From assembly GCA_913778085.1 (NCBI GenBank), contig CAJYXJ010000027.1, forward strand, positions 56,781 through 120,780: a DNA stretch of 64,000 nt, written 5' to 3'. A program made the position numbers and the translations under genes. Below are positions 1 through 7,378 of this stretch, piece by piece (position 1 is the first letter of the stretch; the number at the start of each line of letters is the position of its first letter). Origin of the DNA: an uncultured Chryseobacterium sp. (GTDB lineage: Bacteria; Bacteroidota; Bacteroidia; Flavobacteriales; Weeksellaceae). The notes beneath the pieces were generated by a model. That model was given only the letters and a program-made list of their open reading frames with translations. It was not told where the DNA came from and ran no database searches.

Positions 1-1056
1 CTGATTGACGAAAACGGTACCGAAACGGCTATTTTTACGGGGGACACCCTGTTTTTAGGAGACGTAGGAAGACCGGATCTTGCCCAGAAAGCAGGCAGCC
101 TCACCCAGGAAGACCTTGCAGGCATTTTATACGACAGCCTGCAGACGAAGATTATGCCTTTGGATGACAATATAACAGTATATCCGGCACACGGCGCAGG
201 TTCAGCATGCGGAAAAAATATGCAGAAAGAAACCGTAGATATCCTGGGTAATCAGAAAAAGACGAATTATGCCTTAAATCAGCCGGATAAAGCATCTTTC
301 GTGCGAGAAGTGCTGGATGGCTTAACTGCTCCCCCAAAATATTTCGGGATGAATGTCGCCTTAAACAAAGGCGGATATGAAAGCCTTGATTCCGTAATGG
401 ACAAAGGGCTTACTCCGGTTTCGGCGGAAGATTTTGAAGCTTACGCAGAAGAAACGGGAGCCTTGATTTTAGATACGAGAAATCCTGGAGAATTCTGCAA
501 AGGATTTATCCCGAATTCCATCAATATCGGCCTGAAGGGTGATTTCGCCCCTTGGGTAGGCACACTGGTTGTCGATGTTAAGCATCCTTTGTTATTGGTT
601 GTTGAAGAAGGAACCGAGGAAGAGGCCATAACCAGACTGAGCCGCGTAGGATTCGACAATGTACAGGGCTATCTGAAAGGCGGTTTTGAAGCCTGGAAAA
701 ACAGTGGCAGGGAAACGGATGAGGTATACCGGATTTCTCCGGAAGAATTTTCACAACAGTTTACGGTAGATTCAAAAGTAATTGATGTACGCAAGATTTC
801 CGAATATTCTGCGGAACACATCGATAACGCTTATAATAAGCCACTGGATACCATCAGCGATTGGGTGAAAACCATCGATGATGCCGAACATTTTTTCCTG
901 CACTGCGCAGGAGGATACCGGAGCATGATTGCGGCAAGTATCCTGAATTCGCACGGAATCCGGAATTTTACGGAAATAGAAGGCGGCTTCGGAGCCATTA
1001 AAAAAACCGGCAGTTTACCAACATCAGATTTTATCTGTCAGTCAAAAGTAATCTAA
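1..1056 (+). CDS. MBL-fold metallo-hydrolase with two rhodanese domains (5' partial)
   Basis: The reading frame is open from the first base, so the N-terminus lies outside the window and the ATG at 154 is internal. The visible 351 residues begin in the metallo-beta-lactamase fold (GDTLFLGDVGRPDL, then YPAHGAGSACG), the signature of the persulfide-dioxygenase (ETHE1-like) hydrolases, followed by two rhodanese domains. The first rhodanese (around nt 460-700) has VVEEGTEE where an active-site Cys loop is expected, so it looks inactive. The second keeps HCAGGYRS (around nt 900-920) with a candidate persulfide-carrying Cys. Known family role: oxidation or transfer of sulfane sulfur in sulfide detoxification. 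Substrate here is inferred. Thioredoxin follows 157 bp downstream, a plausible reductant. Confidence 0.9.
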   Translation: MIDENGTETAIFTGDTLFLGDVGRPDLAQKAGSLTQEDLAGILYDSLQTKIMPLDDNITVYPAHGAGSACGKNMQKETVDILGNQKKTNYALNQPDKASFVREVLDGLTAPPKYFGMNVALNKGGYESLDSVMDKGLTPVSAEDFEAYAEETGALILDTRNPGEFCKGFIPNSINIGLKGDFAPWVGTLVVDVKHPLLLVVEEGTEEEAITRLSRVGFDNVQGYLKGGFEAWKNSGRETDEVYRISPEEFSQQFTVDSKVIDVRKISEYSAEHIDNAYNKPLDTISDWVKTIDDAEHFFLHCAGGYRSMIAASILNSHGIRNFTEIEGGFGAIKKTGSLPTSDFICQSKVI

Positions 1057-1101
1057 AATGGAATTATTTTTGCAATAATTCTAATGCATAACAAATTCAA
1101 T

Positions 1102-1188
1102 ACACTTTAGTTTGTAAAACGGATTTAAAACACCTTTCTGATAACTTCGGATGATTTTAAGTGATTTAAATTTTATAAACTAAAGTGT
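1102..1188. promoter_or_regulatory. Inverted repeat upstream of trxA
   Basis: An 18-bp sequence at 1102-1119 (ACACTTTAGTTTGTAAAA) recurs as its reverse complement at 1171-1188 with one mismatch. The arms are 51 bp apart and sit just before the thioredoxin start. The spacing is too long for a simple terminator hairpin, so they may be paired protein-binding sites or a long-range mRNA stem. Function unknown. Confidence 0.4.
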
Positions 1189-1213
1189 TTCTTTTTAACT
1201 AAAAACCAATCTT

Positions 1214-1513
1214 ATGTCACAAAAATTTCAGGAAATCATCGATTCCGAAAGGCCGGTTCTGATCGACTTTTTTGCCACCTGGTGCCAGCCGTGCAAAGTA
1301 CAGTCATCCGTATTAAATACTGTAAAAGAAAACGTCGGCGAAAATGCCAGAATCATCAAAGTGGATGTTGATCAGTATCCCGCATTGGCCAACCAATATG
1401 GGGTGCGCGGAGTTCCTACCCTGGCGATCTTTAAGAAAGGAGAAATGCTATGGAAAGAAAGCGGCGTGCATGATGTAAATACTTTAACTCAGCTTTTAAA
1501 AGAGTATGCTTAA
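1214..1513 (+). CDS. trxA: Thioredoxin-family protein
   Basis: 99 residues, the normal size of a single thioredoxin domain without a signal peptide, so cytoplasmic. The redox motif is W23-C24-Q-P-C27, with Gln in place of the usual Gly of WCGPC, a substitution that may shift redox potential or partner choice. The cis-Pro loop GVPT is present (P68). Role: general dithiol-disulfide reductase. The upstream MBL/rhodanese gene suggests a link to sulfur metabolism, which is inference. The gene is followed by a strong stem-loop shared with the convergent nitrilase gene. Confidence 0.92.
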   Translation: MSQKFQEIIDSERPVLIDFFATWCQPCKVQSSVLNTVKENVGENARIIKVDVDQYPALANQYGVRGVPTLAIFKKGEMLWKESGVHDVNTLTQLLKEYA

Positions 1514-1521
1514 ATAAAGGC

Positions 1522-1563
1522 TAAGGCTGAGACTGAGGCTCTTGAATCCCAATCTCAGCCTTA
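1522..1563. terminator. Bidirectional terminator between trxA and nitrilase gene
   Basis: Perfect 11-bp stem TAAGGCTGAGA (1522-1532) / TCTCAGCCTTA (1553-1563) with a 20-nt loop, lying between two convergent genes. There is no strong T-tract on either side. Confidence 0.55.
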
Positions 1564-1567
1564 CTCA

Positions 1568-2320
1568 TCACAATTCAATTAAAAAAGAATCGCGGTCATT
1601 CAGGAACCGGAAATGATTTCTGAATTCTTCCAGTTCTTCCAAATTCAATTCCGCTGTAACGAAATTACTATTTTTATTAGATATCTCAGTTCCGTCTGCA
1701 AAAAAGCAATGGGAGCTTTCCTGATAAAACAGGTCATTTCCATCGGTTCCGATGCGGTTTAACCCAAAAACAAAAGCCAGGTTTTCAATCGCCCTCGCTT
1801 TCAGCAGATGTTCCCAGGCGCCTACTCTTTTTTCAGGCCAGTTCGCCACATACAAAATAGCATCATAATCATCATTATTTCTTGCAAAAACAGGAAAACG
1901 AAGATCGTAGCATACCTGCAGCAATACCCTGAATCCTTTGTAGTTTACAATTACCCTTTCCTTTCCCGGACTATATACTTTATCCTCTCCAGAAAAGGAA
2001 AACAAATGTCTTTTATCGTAGAAATCCACCTTTGAATCGGGATGTACGAAATACATCCTGTTGTAAAAACGGCCATTGTCTTCTACAGGAGCACTTCCGC
2101 AGAATGCTGCATTCTTTTCATTCGCTATTTTTCTGAGGAATTCCAGAGACTCCAGGTTCCGGTCGGAAACTTCTGAAGCATCCATGCAGAAACCGGTGGA
2201 AAACATTTCCGGGAGCAGAAAGAGATCGGCTTCCTGATGCTGTAATTCTTTTTCAATAAGCTGAAAGTTTTCCGCTTTATTTTTCCAGACAATATCCAGA
2301 TTCAGTCCTGTAATCTTCAT
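1568..2320 (-). CDS. Nitrilase-family omega-amidase (YafV/NIT2-like)
   Basis: 250 residues, cytoplasmic, covering the whole carbon-nitrogen hydrolase fold. The catalytic triad is visible: E38 (LLPEMFSTGF), K103 (YDKRHLF) and C137 (QVCYDLRFP). MFSTGF after the Glu and CYDLRFP are typical of the YafV/omega-amidase branch, which hydrolyses alpha-ketoglutaramate or alpha-ketosuccinamate to the keto acid and ammonia and takes part in methionine salvage or metabolite repair. Transcribed convergently with trxA. Substrate is inferred from family only. Confidence 0.85.
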   Translation of the reverse strand: MKITGLNLDIVWKNKAENFQLIEKELQHQEADLFLLPEMFSTGFCMDASEVSDRNLESLEFLRKIANEKNAAFCGSAPVEDNGRFYNRMYFVHPDSKVDFYDKRHLFSFSGEDKVYSPGKERVIVNYKGFRVLLQVCYDLRFPVFARNNDDYDAILYVANWPEKRVGAWEHLLKARAIENLAFVFGLNRIGTDGNDLFYQESSHCFFADGTEISNKNSNFVTAELNLEELEEFRNHFRFLNDRDSFLIEL

Positions 2321-2450
2321 AAACTTTGTTAAAAAACTTCCATAAAAATACGATTTTCCAATGATTTCGGTTTTATTTTTGTTGAAGATGTTTTGCTTTT
2401 AAACAACATCATATCTTTTAGCCGGATAATAACAATTAAAAAATAAATTT

Positions 2451-2891
2451 ATGAAGAAACTGGTTTTTATGCTGATGCTGGTTTTTGCCGGTACGGCGGC
2501 AGATGCTCAGGCCTGGACAGGGAAAGGGGATCAGAAAATCAATGCCGGGCTGAGTGCCTGGGGATACGGCACGGGACTTACCGGAACTTATGATTACGGC
2601 TTAAACGGACTGATTTCCGTAGGAGCCGGGCTGAATGTTTATTTCGACAATTACAAGGACAATGATGATGAAAACCGCGTCTTCGCTTTCGGAAGGGTGA
2701 ATTTCCACCTGAAAGATGCCCTGCAGCTGCCTGAAAAGCTGGATGTCTATCCTGGAGTTGATGTAGGGGTTGTGGGAAGGAATTTCGGACTTGGGGCACA
2801 TATCGGCGCCAGGTACTTTTTCACCGAGAGAATCGGCGTTTTCGCCGAAGTCGGTAACAATGGCAGTCTCGGGGTTTCCATTAATTTATAA
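2451..2891 (+). CDS. Small outer-membrane beta-barrel-like protein
   Basis: 146 residues starting with a signal peptide (MKKLVFMLMLVFAGTAADAQA, cleavage likely after DAQA). The mature part alternates hydrophobic and small residues with Gly-rich turns (GLTGTYDYGLNG, GAGLNVYFD, GAHIGARYFF) and ends with Leu, consistent with a small outer-membrane barrel. No catalytic motif is visible, and I do not recognise a named family with certainty. It is a single gene closed by its own terminator. Confidence 0.75.
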   Translation: MKKLVFMLMLVFAGTAADAQAWTGKGDQKINAGLSAWGYGTGLTGTYDYGLNGLISVGAGLNVYFDNYKDNDDENRVFAFGRVNFHLKDALQLPEKLDVYPGVDVGVVGRNFGLGAHIGARYFFTERIGVFAEVGNNGSLGVSINL

Positions 2892-2913
2892 CAGATCATT
2901 GCTTTATATGACA

Positions 2914-2940
2914 AAGCTTCCCGTTTCGGGAGGCTTTTTT
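2914..2940 (+). terminator. Rho-independent terminator
   Basis: 10-bp stem (2914-2923 / 2927-2936, one G-U pair) with a TTT loop followed by a T-tract, just after the outer-membrane protein gene. Confidence 0.8.
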
Positions 2941-2941
2941 A

Positions 2942-2972
2942 TTTGGCATAGTTTTGAGAATTGTTACCTTTG
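2942..2972 (+). promoter_or_regulatory. Bacteroidota promoter of rseP
   Basis: TTTG at 2942-2945, exactly 19 bases, then TACCTTTG at 2965-2972: a full match to the Bacteroidota consensus TTTG-N19-TANNTTTG, 23 bp before the rseP start codon. Confidence 0.8.
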
Positions 2973-2995
2973 CAAATTAAACATACAAAGCATTA

Positions 2996-4345
2996 ATGGA
3001 AATAGCAATCAAACTGTTTCAATTTATATTGAGCATTTCTATCCTGGTCATCCTTCACGAACTTGGGCATTTCTTACCCGCCAAATGGTTCAAGACCAAA
3101 GTTGAAAAATTCTATCTTTTCTTCGATCCGTGGTTTTCTCTGGTAAAGAAAAAAGTGGGCGAAACCGAATACGGGATCGGCTGGCTTCCTTTCGGGGGAT
3201 ACGTAAAGATCGCCGGAATGGTGGATGAAAGTATGGATACCGAACAATTGAAGCAGCCGGCACAGCCTTGGGAATTCAGGGCAAAACCGGCCTGGCAGAG
3301 ACTAATTATTATGCTGGGAGGAGTTACGGTAAACTTTTTCCTGGCCTGGATTATCTACAGCTGCCTGTCTCTCTTCAACGGGGAAATGTATACTGATCTT
3401 ACGAAATTCAATAATGGCATCGGCGTAACGGAAGCCGGTAAAAAAATGGGCTTCCAAAGCGGTGATAAAATCATCAGTATCGATGGCAAACCTGCAGAAA
3501 GACTGGAGAATGCCTCGATCAATATTCTTTTGGGCGACCATGTAACCGTACTCAGAAATGGGAAGGAAGTTACATTCCCGATTGAAAAGGAAGGTGTAGC
3601 AGAAGTCTTAAAACAAAAAGAGGCCAAATTATACATCACTCCGAGATTCCCGATGATCATCGATTCTCTGGCAAGCCCGGCATCGAAAGCATCAGGTTTG
3701 GCTAAAGGCGATAAAGTAGTAGCCGTAAATGGGAAACCGACTCCTTTTTTCGACGAAGTAAGCACTGTACTATCTGAAAATAAAGGGAAGACCATTGCTA
3801 TCGAAGTTCTGCGAAACGGAAAGCAGGAAACCTTTAATGCAGCTGTTGATAAAGCCGGTAAACTGGGGGTTGGGGTAGATCAGAAAGCACTGGCGGCTGT
3901 AGTAACGGATAAAAAATATTCTTTTGGGGAAGCAATTCCAAGAGGTTTTGAAAGAACCATCGAGGCTTTAACCATGCAGGTAAAACAGTTCAAAATCATG
4001 TTTAATTCTAAAATCCAGGGATACAAAAACGTCGGCGGACCTATTGCCATCGTTAAAAACATGCCTGTTGACAGAGCTGCAGACGGTGGTATTTCGATCA
4101 ACTGGGCGGCCTTCTGGAGCTTTACGGCAATGTTCTCCGTATGGCTGGCATTCCTGAATTTAATTCCAATTCCAGGACTGGATGGCGGACATGTTCTTTT
4201 CACTCTATATGAAATGATCGTAGGCAAACCGGTTCCTCAGAAAGTGCTTGAAAACGCACAGATGATCGGGGTTATCTTCCTGTTAGGCTTGATGTTAGTG
4301 ATTTTCGGGAGTGACATCTTTAAGATTTTCGCAGGGAAATTATAA
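2996..4345 (+). CDS. rseP: RIP metalloprotease RseP (site-2 protease, M50)
   Basis: 449 residues, an integral inner-membrane zinc protease that cuts anti-sigma factors within the membrane. The zinc motif HELGH lies at residues 21-25 inside the first membrane segment. Two PDZ domains follow (around 130-200 and 215-290). The second metal-ligand motif, LDGGHVLF, is in a later membrane segment near residue 395. Length and architecture match full-length RseP. Start chosen at the ATG just downstream of an excellent promoter. No anti-sigma factor is nearby, so its target is not in the window. Confidence 0.95.
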   Translation: MEIAIKLFQFILSISILVILHELGHFLPAKWFKTKVEKFYLFFDPWFSLVKKKVGETEYGIGWLPFGGYVKIAGMVDESMDTEQLKQPAQPWEFRAKPAWQRLIIMLGGVTVNFFLAWIIYSCLSLFNGEMYTDLTKFNNGIGVTEAGKKMGFQSGDKIISIDGKPAERLENASINILLGDHVTVLRNGKEVTFPIEKEGVAEVLKQKEAKLYITPRFPMIIDSLASPASKASGLAKGDKVVAVNGKPTPFFDEVSTVLSENKGKTIAIEVLRNGKQETFNAAVDKAGKLGVGVDQKALAAVVTDKKYSFGEAIPRGFERTIEALTMQVKQFKIMFNSKIQGYKNVGGPIAIVKNMPVDRAADGGISINWAAFWSFTAMFSVWLAFLNLIPIPGLDGGHVLFTLYEMIVGKPVPQKVLENAQMIGVIFLLGLMLVIFGSDIFKIFAGKL

Positions 4346-4371
4346 TTTTTTTCATTTTTAATAAAAAAATA

Positions 4372-4403
4372 TTTGCAGGGTATAAATATTCGTCCTATAT
4401 TTG
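4372..4403 (+). promoter_or_regulatory. Promoter of first tRNA-Asn
   Basis: TTTG at 4372-4375, 20 bases, then TATATTTG at 4396-4403, 22 bp before the mature tRNA. The same arrangement precedes the second copy. Confidence 0.7.
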
Positions 4404-4425
4404 CACCACTTAAAACAAAGGACAT

Positions 4426-4499
4426 TCCTCCTTAGCTCAGTTGGTTAGAGCATCTGACTGTTAATCAGAGGGTCGCTGGTTCGAGCCCAGCAGGAGGAG
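4426..4499 (+). tRNA. tRNA-Asn (GUU)
   Basis: 74-nt cloverleaf: acceptor TCCTCCT pairs with AGGAGGA, the anticodon loop CTGTTAA gives GUU, and the T-arm is GCTGG/CCAGC around TTCGAGC. The 3' CCA is not encoded. Identical to the copy at 4696. Confidence 0.97.
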
Positions 4500-4502
4500 C
4501 AA

Positions 4503-4533
4503 AAAAGACTTACAGCAATGTAGGTCTTTTTTT
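4503..4533 (+). terminator. Terminator of first tRNA-Asn
   Basis: 12-bp stem AAAAGACTTACA/TGTAGGTCTTTT with a GCAA tetraloop and T-tract directly behind the tRNA. Confidence 0.8.
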
Positions 4534-4641
4534 ATTTGGTTTGAATTGAAATTTTTTAGCAATTTAATTAATTGATAAATAGTGGAATAAGCTACAAATC
4601 CGATGAACACAGGAAAAATATCAATATTTTTAAAATAAAAA

Positions 4642-4673
4642 TTTGTGTAATCGCAATATTCCTTTTATATTTG
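4642..4673 (+). promoter_or_regulatory. Promoter of second tRNA-Asn
   Basis: TTTG at 4642-4645, 20 bases, TATATTTG at 4666-4673, repeating the layout in front of the first tRNA-Asn, so each copy is its own transcription unit. Confidence 0.7.
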
Positions 4674-4695
4674 CACCACTCCAATAGAGGAAAAT

Positions 4696-4769
4696 TCCTC
4701 CTTAGCTCAGTTGGTTAGAGCATCTGACTGTTAATCAGAGGGTCGCTGGTTCGAGCCCAGCAGGAGGAG
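4696..4769 (+). tRNA. tRNA-Asn (GUU), second copy
   Basis: Identical over all 74 nt to the upstream tRNA-Asn, with anticodon GUU and no encoded CCA. The flanking spacers differ, so promoter and terminator grammar were kept while the sequence drifted. Confidence 0.97.
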
Positions 4770-4772
4770 CAA

Positions 4773-4802
4773 AAAAGACTTACAGTACTGTAGGTCTTTT
4801 TT
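4773..4802 (+). terminator. Terminator of second tRNA-Asn
   Basis: 12-bp stem AAAAGACTTACA/TGTAGGTCTTTT with a GTAC loop and T-run, the same stem as behind the first copy. The insertion-sequence debris begins about 30 bp downstream. Confidence 0.8.
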
Positions 4803-4834
4803 ATTGCACATTTATGATGAAAGCCACCGCTATC

Positions 4835-5004
4835 GGATCAATTGCAAAAGTTGGGGAGAAAAAAGATAAAGTCTATTTTTGTTGAATGTCTGGTGAGAAC
4901 GAAATTTTGAAATTACGGCTTCCTAAATATTTAATTTCCCATTTCGAGATTGTCCGCTTTGAAGATGAAGATAACGTGCTGCATATTTACTTTGAAGAAA
5001 AAAG
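4835..5004 (+). mobile_element. Fragment of an ISL3-type element (terminal repeat plus 5' end of transposase gene)
   Basis: This 170-bp block is, apart from about a dozen differences, the inverted copy of 6240-6409, the transposase-proximal end of the complete element next door. It has the terminal GGATCA, the CAAAAGTTGGGGAG segment and the first ~38 codons of the transposase (from ATG 4886, MSGENEILKL...). The sequence then stops matching at 5004 and the frame runs into unrelated codons. The divergence argues for a separate older copy rather than a fresh duplication. Not expected to make a functional protein. Confidence 0.75.
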
Positions 5005-5034
5005 AGATCAGGGATCATGCACAAAACCTGGGGA

Positions 5035-6024
5035 CTATGTAAAAAGTTTGGTTAATCTGAATAGGAAGAAGGTCCGGTCTCTGACTCCCCGGAGCTGCAT
5101 CCTGAAGTTTTTGATTTTGGCATTAAAGGATTCGGCGGCTGCATTGGTGCTTCTCTGGTCAAAGTAGTTTAAAATATCCCTGTAATGATTCTTTATTGTT
5201 TTTCTTAAAGTGGAAAAAGATTCAAAGCCTGATTCCTCAACCTCATTGAACCAATGCGCAAGCTTGGTCATGGCTAAAGATTTTGGAATGTTCCGGTTAT
5301 AGATTTTCCTAAGGCTGTCAGTTAATTGATAGGCTTTTTCCAGGTCCGGATATTGTGAAAAGAGGATGGATGCCCTTTGGCTTTGGGAGAGCGTCCATTT
5401 TTCACGGCTTTTATAAAGCAGATACCTGCTTCTTGCCAAAAGCTGTTTGCGGGAATCTCCGTTTTCGAATACTTCGGTGGTTGGTTTTTTGTCTTTATCC
5501 GTTCTTTCCGTTTCCTTATTTTCCGTTTTAATAGCTTCCCAGCGGTGCCTGACCCTGATTTCCTGAAGGGCTTCCATAGCCAGCTTCTGAACATGGAAAC
5601 GATCAATCACCTGATCTGCACAGGGAAAACATCTTTTCGCAATCCGTTTCATCGAACCCGCCATATCCAGGGTAATCTCTTTTACCGCCATCCGTAGCTT
5701 TCTTTTGATTTTTAAAAGATGGGAAATGACCGAATCACTTTGCGTTCCTTTAACAATAGCTACAATGCTTCCTTTTCTGCCTTTTGCCTGTTTTGAGGTA
5801 AGGACCGTGTAGAGTTCGCCATCGGATAAAGCCACTTCATCCAGGGAAAGCTGCCCCGAAAGGTTCTCAGGATAAATGATCCAGTCCTCTGCATGGGGCT
5901 TTTGTTCCCAGTCCTTAAAATCGCTGAGTTTCTTTTTGTACTGCCGCTGGAATTTTCTTCCGTCAAGGCCATAAAGATCACCGATGGTTTTGCAGGAAAG
6001 GGCTTTAGTATCGGCAGATTTTTT
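5035..6024 (-). CDS. Transposase, catalytic part (second reading frame)
   Basis: The frame is open from codon AAA at 6024 to TAG at 5035 (329 codons) with no ATG where it should begin; the GTG at 5835 is internal. It carries the ISL3-type DDE core: LSLDEVALSDGE (first Asp), ITLDMAGSMKRIAKRCFP followed by DRFHVQKLA (second Asp), and STNAAAESFNAKIK (Glu), giving a DDE transposase. It is the continuation of the N-terminal frame at 6005-6358, reached by a shift at an A8 run (minus strand, 6019-6026). Fused length near 440 residues fits an ISL3 transposase. Confidence 0.8.
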   Translation of the reverse strand, partial: KKSADTKALSCKTIGDLYGLDGRKFQRQYKKKLSDFKDWEQKPHAEDWIIYPENLSGQLSLDEVALSDGELYTVLTSKQAKGRKGSIVAIVKGTQSDSVISHLLKIKRKLRMAVKEITLDMAGSMKRIAKRCFPCADQVIDRFHVQKLAMEALQEIRVRHRWEAIKTENKETERTDKDKKPTTEVFENGDSRKQLLARSRYLLYKSREKWTLSQSQRASILFSQYPDLEKAYQLTDSLRKIYNRNIPKSLAMTKLAHWFNEVEESGFESFSTLRKTIKNHYRDILNYFDQRSTNAAAESFNAKIKNFRMQLRGVRDRTFFLFRLTKLFT

Positions 6025-6358
6025 TTAAGAACCCAGCAAAATCCTGAGTCATGCGAGTTCCTTCGGCAATAAGTTTCCAGTCACGCTGAAGAATTTTACC
6101 GGATTTCACATCGGTCCACCGGCGGCGTTTAATATGGAGCTTCACCGACTTTCCCCGCAAGGGAAAATCATCCACCGTGATTTCATCATGGAAGCCTTTG
6201 GACTGTAAATGCAGAGATGAGAATTCTTTGGGCACGGTACTTTTTTCTTCAAAGTAAATATGCAGCACGTTATCTTCATCTTCAAAGCGGACAATCTCGA
6301 AATGGGAAATTAAATATTCGGGAAGCAGTAATTTCAAAAGTTCGTTCTCACCAGACAT
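6005..6358 (-). CDS. Transposase, N-terminal part (first reading frame)
   Basis: 117 residues from ATG 6358. It holds the DNA-binding N-terminal region (KLHIKRRRW, GKILQRDWKLIAEGTRMTQDF) that precedes the DDE core in related transposases, and ends shortly after the codons TTA AAA AAA ATC. Losing one A of the A8 run, or gaining two, joins it to the catalytic frame. Splitting into an N-terminal and a catalytic frame is commonly annotated for this transposase type, so programmed slippage is more likely than simple decay. Confidence 0.75.
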   Translation of the reverse strand: MSGENELLKLLLPEYLISHFEIVRFEDEDNVLHIYFEEKSTVPKEFSSLHLQSKGFHDEITVDDFPLRGKSVKLHIKRRRWTDVKSGKILQRDWKLIAEGTRMTQDFAGFLKKICRY

Positions 6359-6451
6359 TCAACAAAAATAACACTTTATCTTTTTCTCCCCAACTTTTGT
6401 TACTGATCCAATTTATGCAGTTCAGTAAGAACACCATTAAATCTAAAGAAT

Positions 6452-6862
6452 ATGTATAAGAAAATTATTGCAGGTCTGGGCGGAGCAATTGCCCTTAGCC
6501 TTCTGCACGAAGTAATCCGTAAAAATTTCGACAATGTACCGGAGATTAACAAAGTAGGTGAGGAAGCTTTAAATAAGGCATTGGATAAAGCCGATGTGAA
6601 AATTACCAATCAGGATCAGCTGTATGCCGCTACACTGGCAGGCGATGTCATAGGTAACGGAATGTATTACGCTACAACAGCTACCAGCGGCTTCAATATC
6701 GCTTCCGGATTGGCGATGGGGTTGGGTGCTTTGGCACTGCCTGAAAAAATGGGACTGGATGAAAAGCCTGTTGCGGAAAATACCCAGAAAAAAGTAATGA
6801 CGGTTGCTTATTACCTTTTTGGAGCTATTGTCACAAAATTTATTTATGATAAAATAAAATAA
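6452..6862 (+). CDS. Small membrane protein of unknown function
   Basis: 136 residues. A hydrophobic N-terminal segment (IIAGLGGAIALSLLHEVI), a Gly/Ala-rich middle helix (GFNIASGLAMGLGALAL) and a C-terminal helix (VMTVAYYLFGAIVTKFIY) suggest two or three membrane passes. No known domain recognised. It begins 43 bp beyond the insertion sequence, whose arrival may have replaced its original promoter. Closed by a strong terminator. Confidence 0.7.
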   Translation: MYKKIIAGLGGAIALSLLHEVIRKNFDNVPEINKVGEEALNKALDKADVKITNQDQLYAATLAGDVIGNGMYYATTATSGFNIASGLAMGLGALALPEKMGLDEKPVAENTQKKVMTVAYYLFGAIVTKFIYDKIK

Positions 6863-6892
6863 TAAAAACTTTTAGGTAAGCCTTACAAAAAG

Positions 6893-6927
6893 AAAATTGC
6901 CACATCAATCTGTGGCAATTTTTTTAC
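6893..6927. terminator. Bidirectional terminator
   Basis: 12-bp perfect stem AAAATTGCCACA/TGTGGCAATTTT (6893-6904 / 6911-6922), 6-nt loop and T-run. It serves the membrane-protein gene on + and overlaps the end of the DUF2945 gene on -. Confidence 0.85.
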
Positions 6928-7130
6928 ATTTTTTTTAGCGCTGAACCTTTATGGACAGCCGATTTTCCTGTCTTTTCACTCATGACCTCGTACTGAGGTT
7001 CGTCTTCCGAAGCGCGGCGCTGCTTATCCATAAAAGTAAAATCCTTTGTGTGTACTTTGGTAATTTTTCCGTGGGTCTGTCCATTACTTGAATCCCATCT
7101 TACCATGTCTCCTTTTTTTAATGTGCTCAT
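6924..7130 (-). CDS. DUF2945 / hypervirulence-associated TUDOR-domain protein
   Basis: 68 residues taking MSTLKKGDMVRW as start; an in-frame ATG 33 bp upstream would add 11 residues of poor quality. The KKGDMVRWDSSNGQTHGKITKVHT opening and the short beta-rich body ending SAVHKGSALKKM are typical of the small SH3/Tudor-like DUF2945 family (the 'HVA1' domain). Molecular role unknown; the fold suggests binding of peptide or nucleic acid. Confidence 0.8.
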   Translation of the reverse strand: MSTLKKGDMVRWDSSNGQTHGKITKVHTKDFTFMDKQRRASEDEPQYEVMSEKTGKSAVHKGSALKKM

Positions 7131-7378
7131 TTTTGTTGATTTTGGTTGGAGTGATAAAATCATTTATTATGCCATATCCGTGACGCAGACGTAACTGGGT
7201 TTCAAAAACCGAGGTTTTTATTTGCTGCGTTTCTTTTGCCTTAAAACTGATCCTGCGAATTTTTGTTATTCTAAAGGATTTGCAGTGGAGCAGATTTATT
7301 TTATTCCGGATGTGATAATTACAAACAAAAAATCCCACTTAAAAAAGCAGGATTTGTATCATTTAATTAAAAAACACC

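Larger units (their letters stand above)
5012..6409 (-). mobile_element. Complete ISL3-type insertion sequence (ISAon1-like)
   Basis: The ends form 23-bp imperfect inverted repeats: GGATCANNNNCAAAANNTGGGGA at 5012-5034 and its counterpart at 6387-6409 (about 18 of 23 positions agree). The transposase stop at 5035 touches the left repeat, a compact IS layout. Length is 1398 bp. The 8 bp on either side (5004-5011 and 6410-6417) do not match, so no target duplication remains. The family call rests on the transposase. The ISAon1 label is from memory of database naming and should be treated as likely, not proven. Confidence 0.8.

Noticed and set aside
4886-5167. Open frame of 93 codons starting like the transposase
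   Set aside because: Only the first ~38 codons match the transposase; the rest is the antisense of the intact copy's 3' end. Treated as an IS fragment.
4426-6409. tRNA-anchored genomic island with the tRNA as attachment site
   Set aside because: No integrase and no displaced tRNA 3' copy beyond the IS; the second tRNA-Asn is a full gene with its own promoter.
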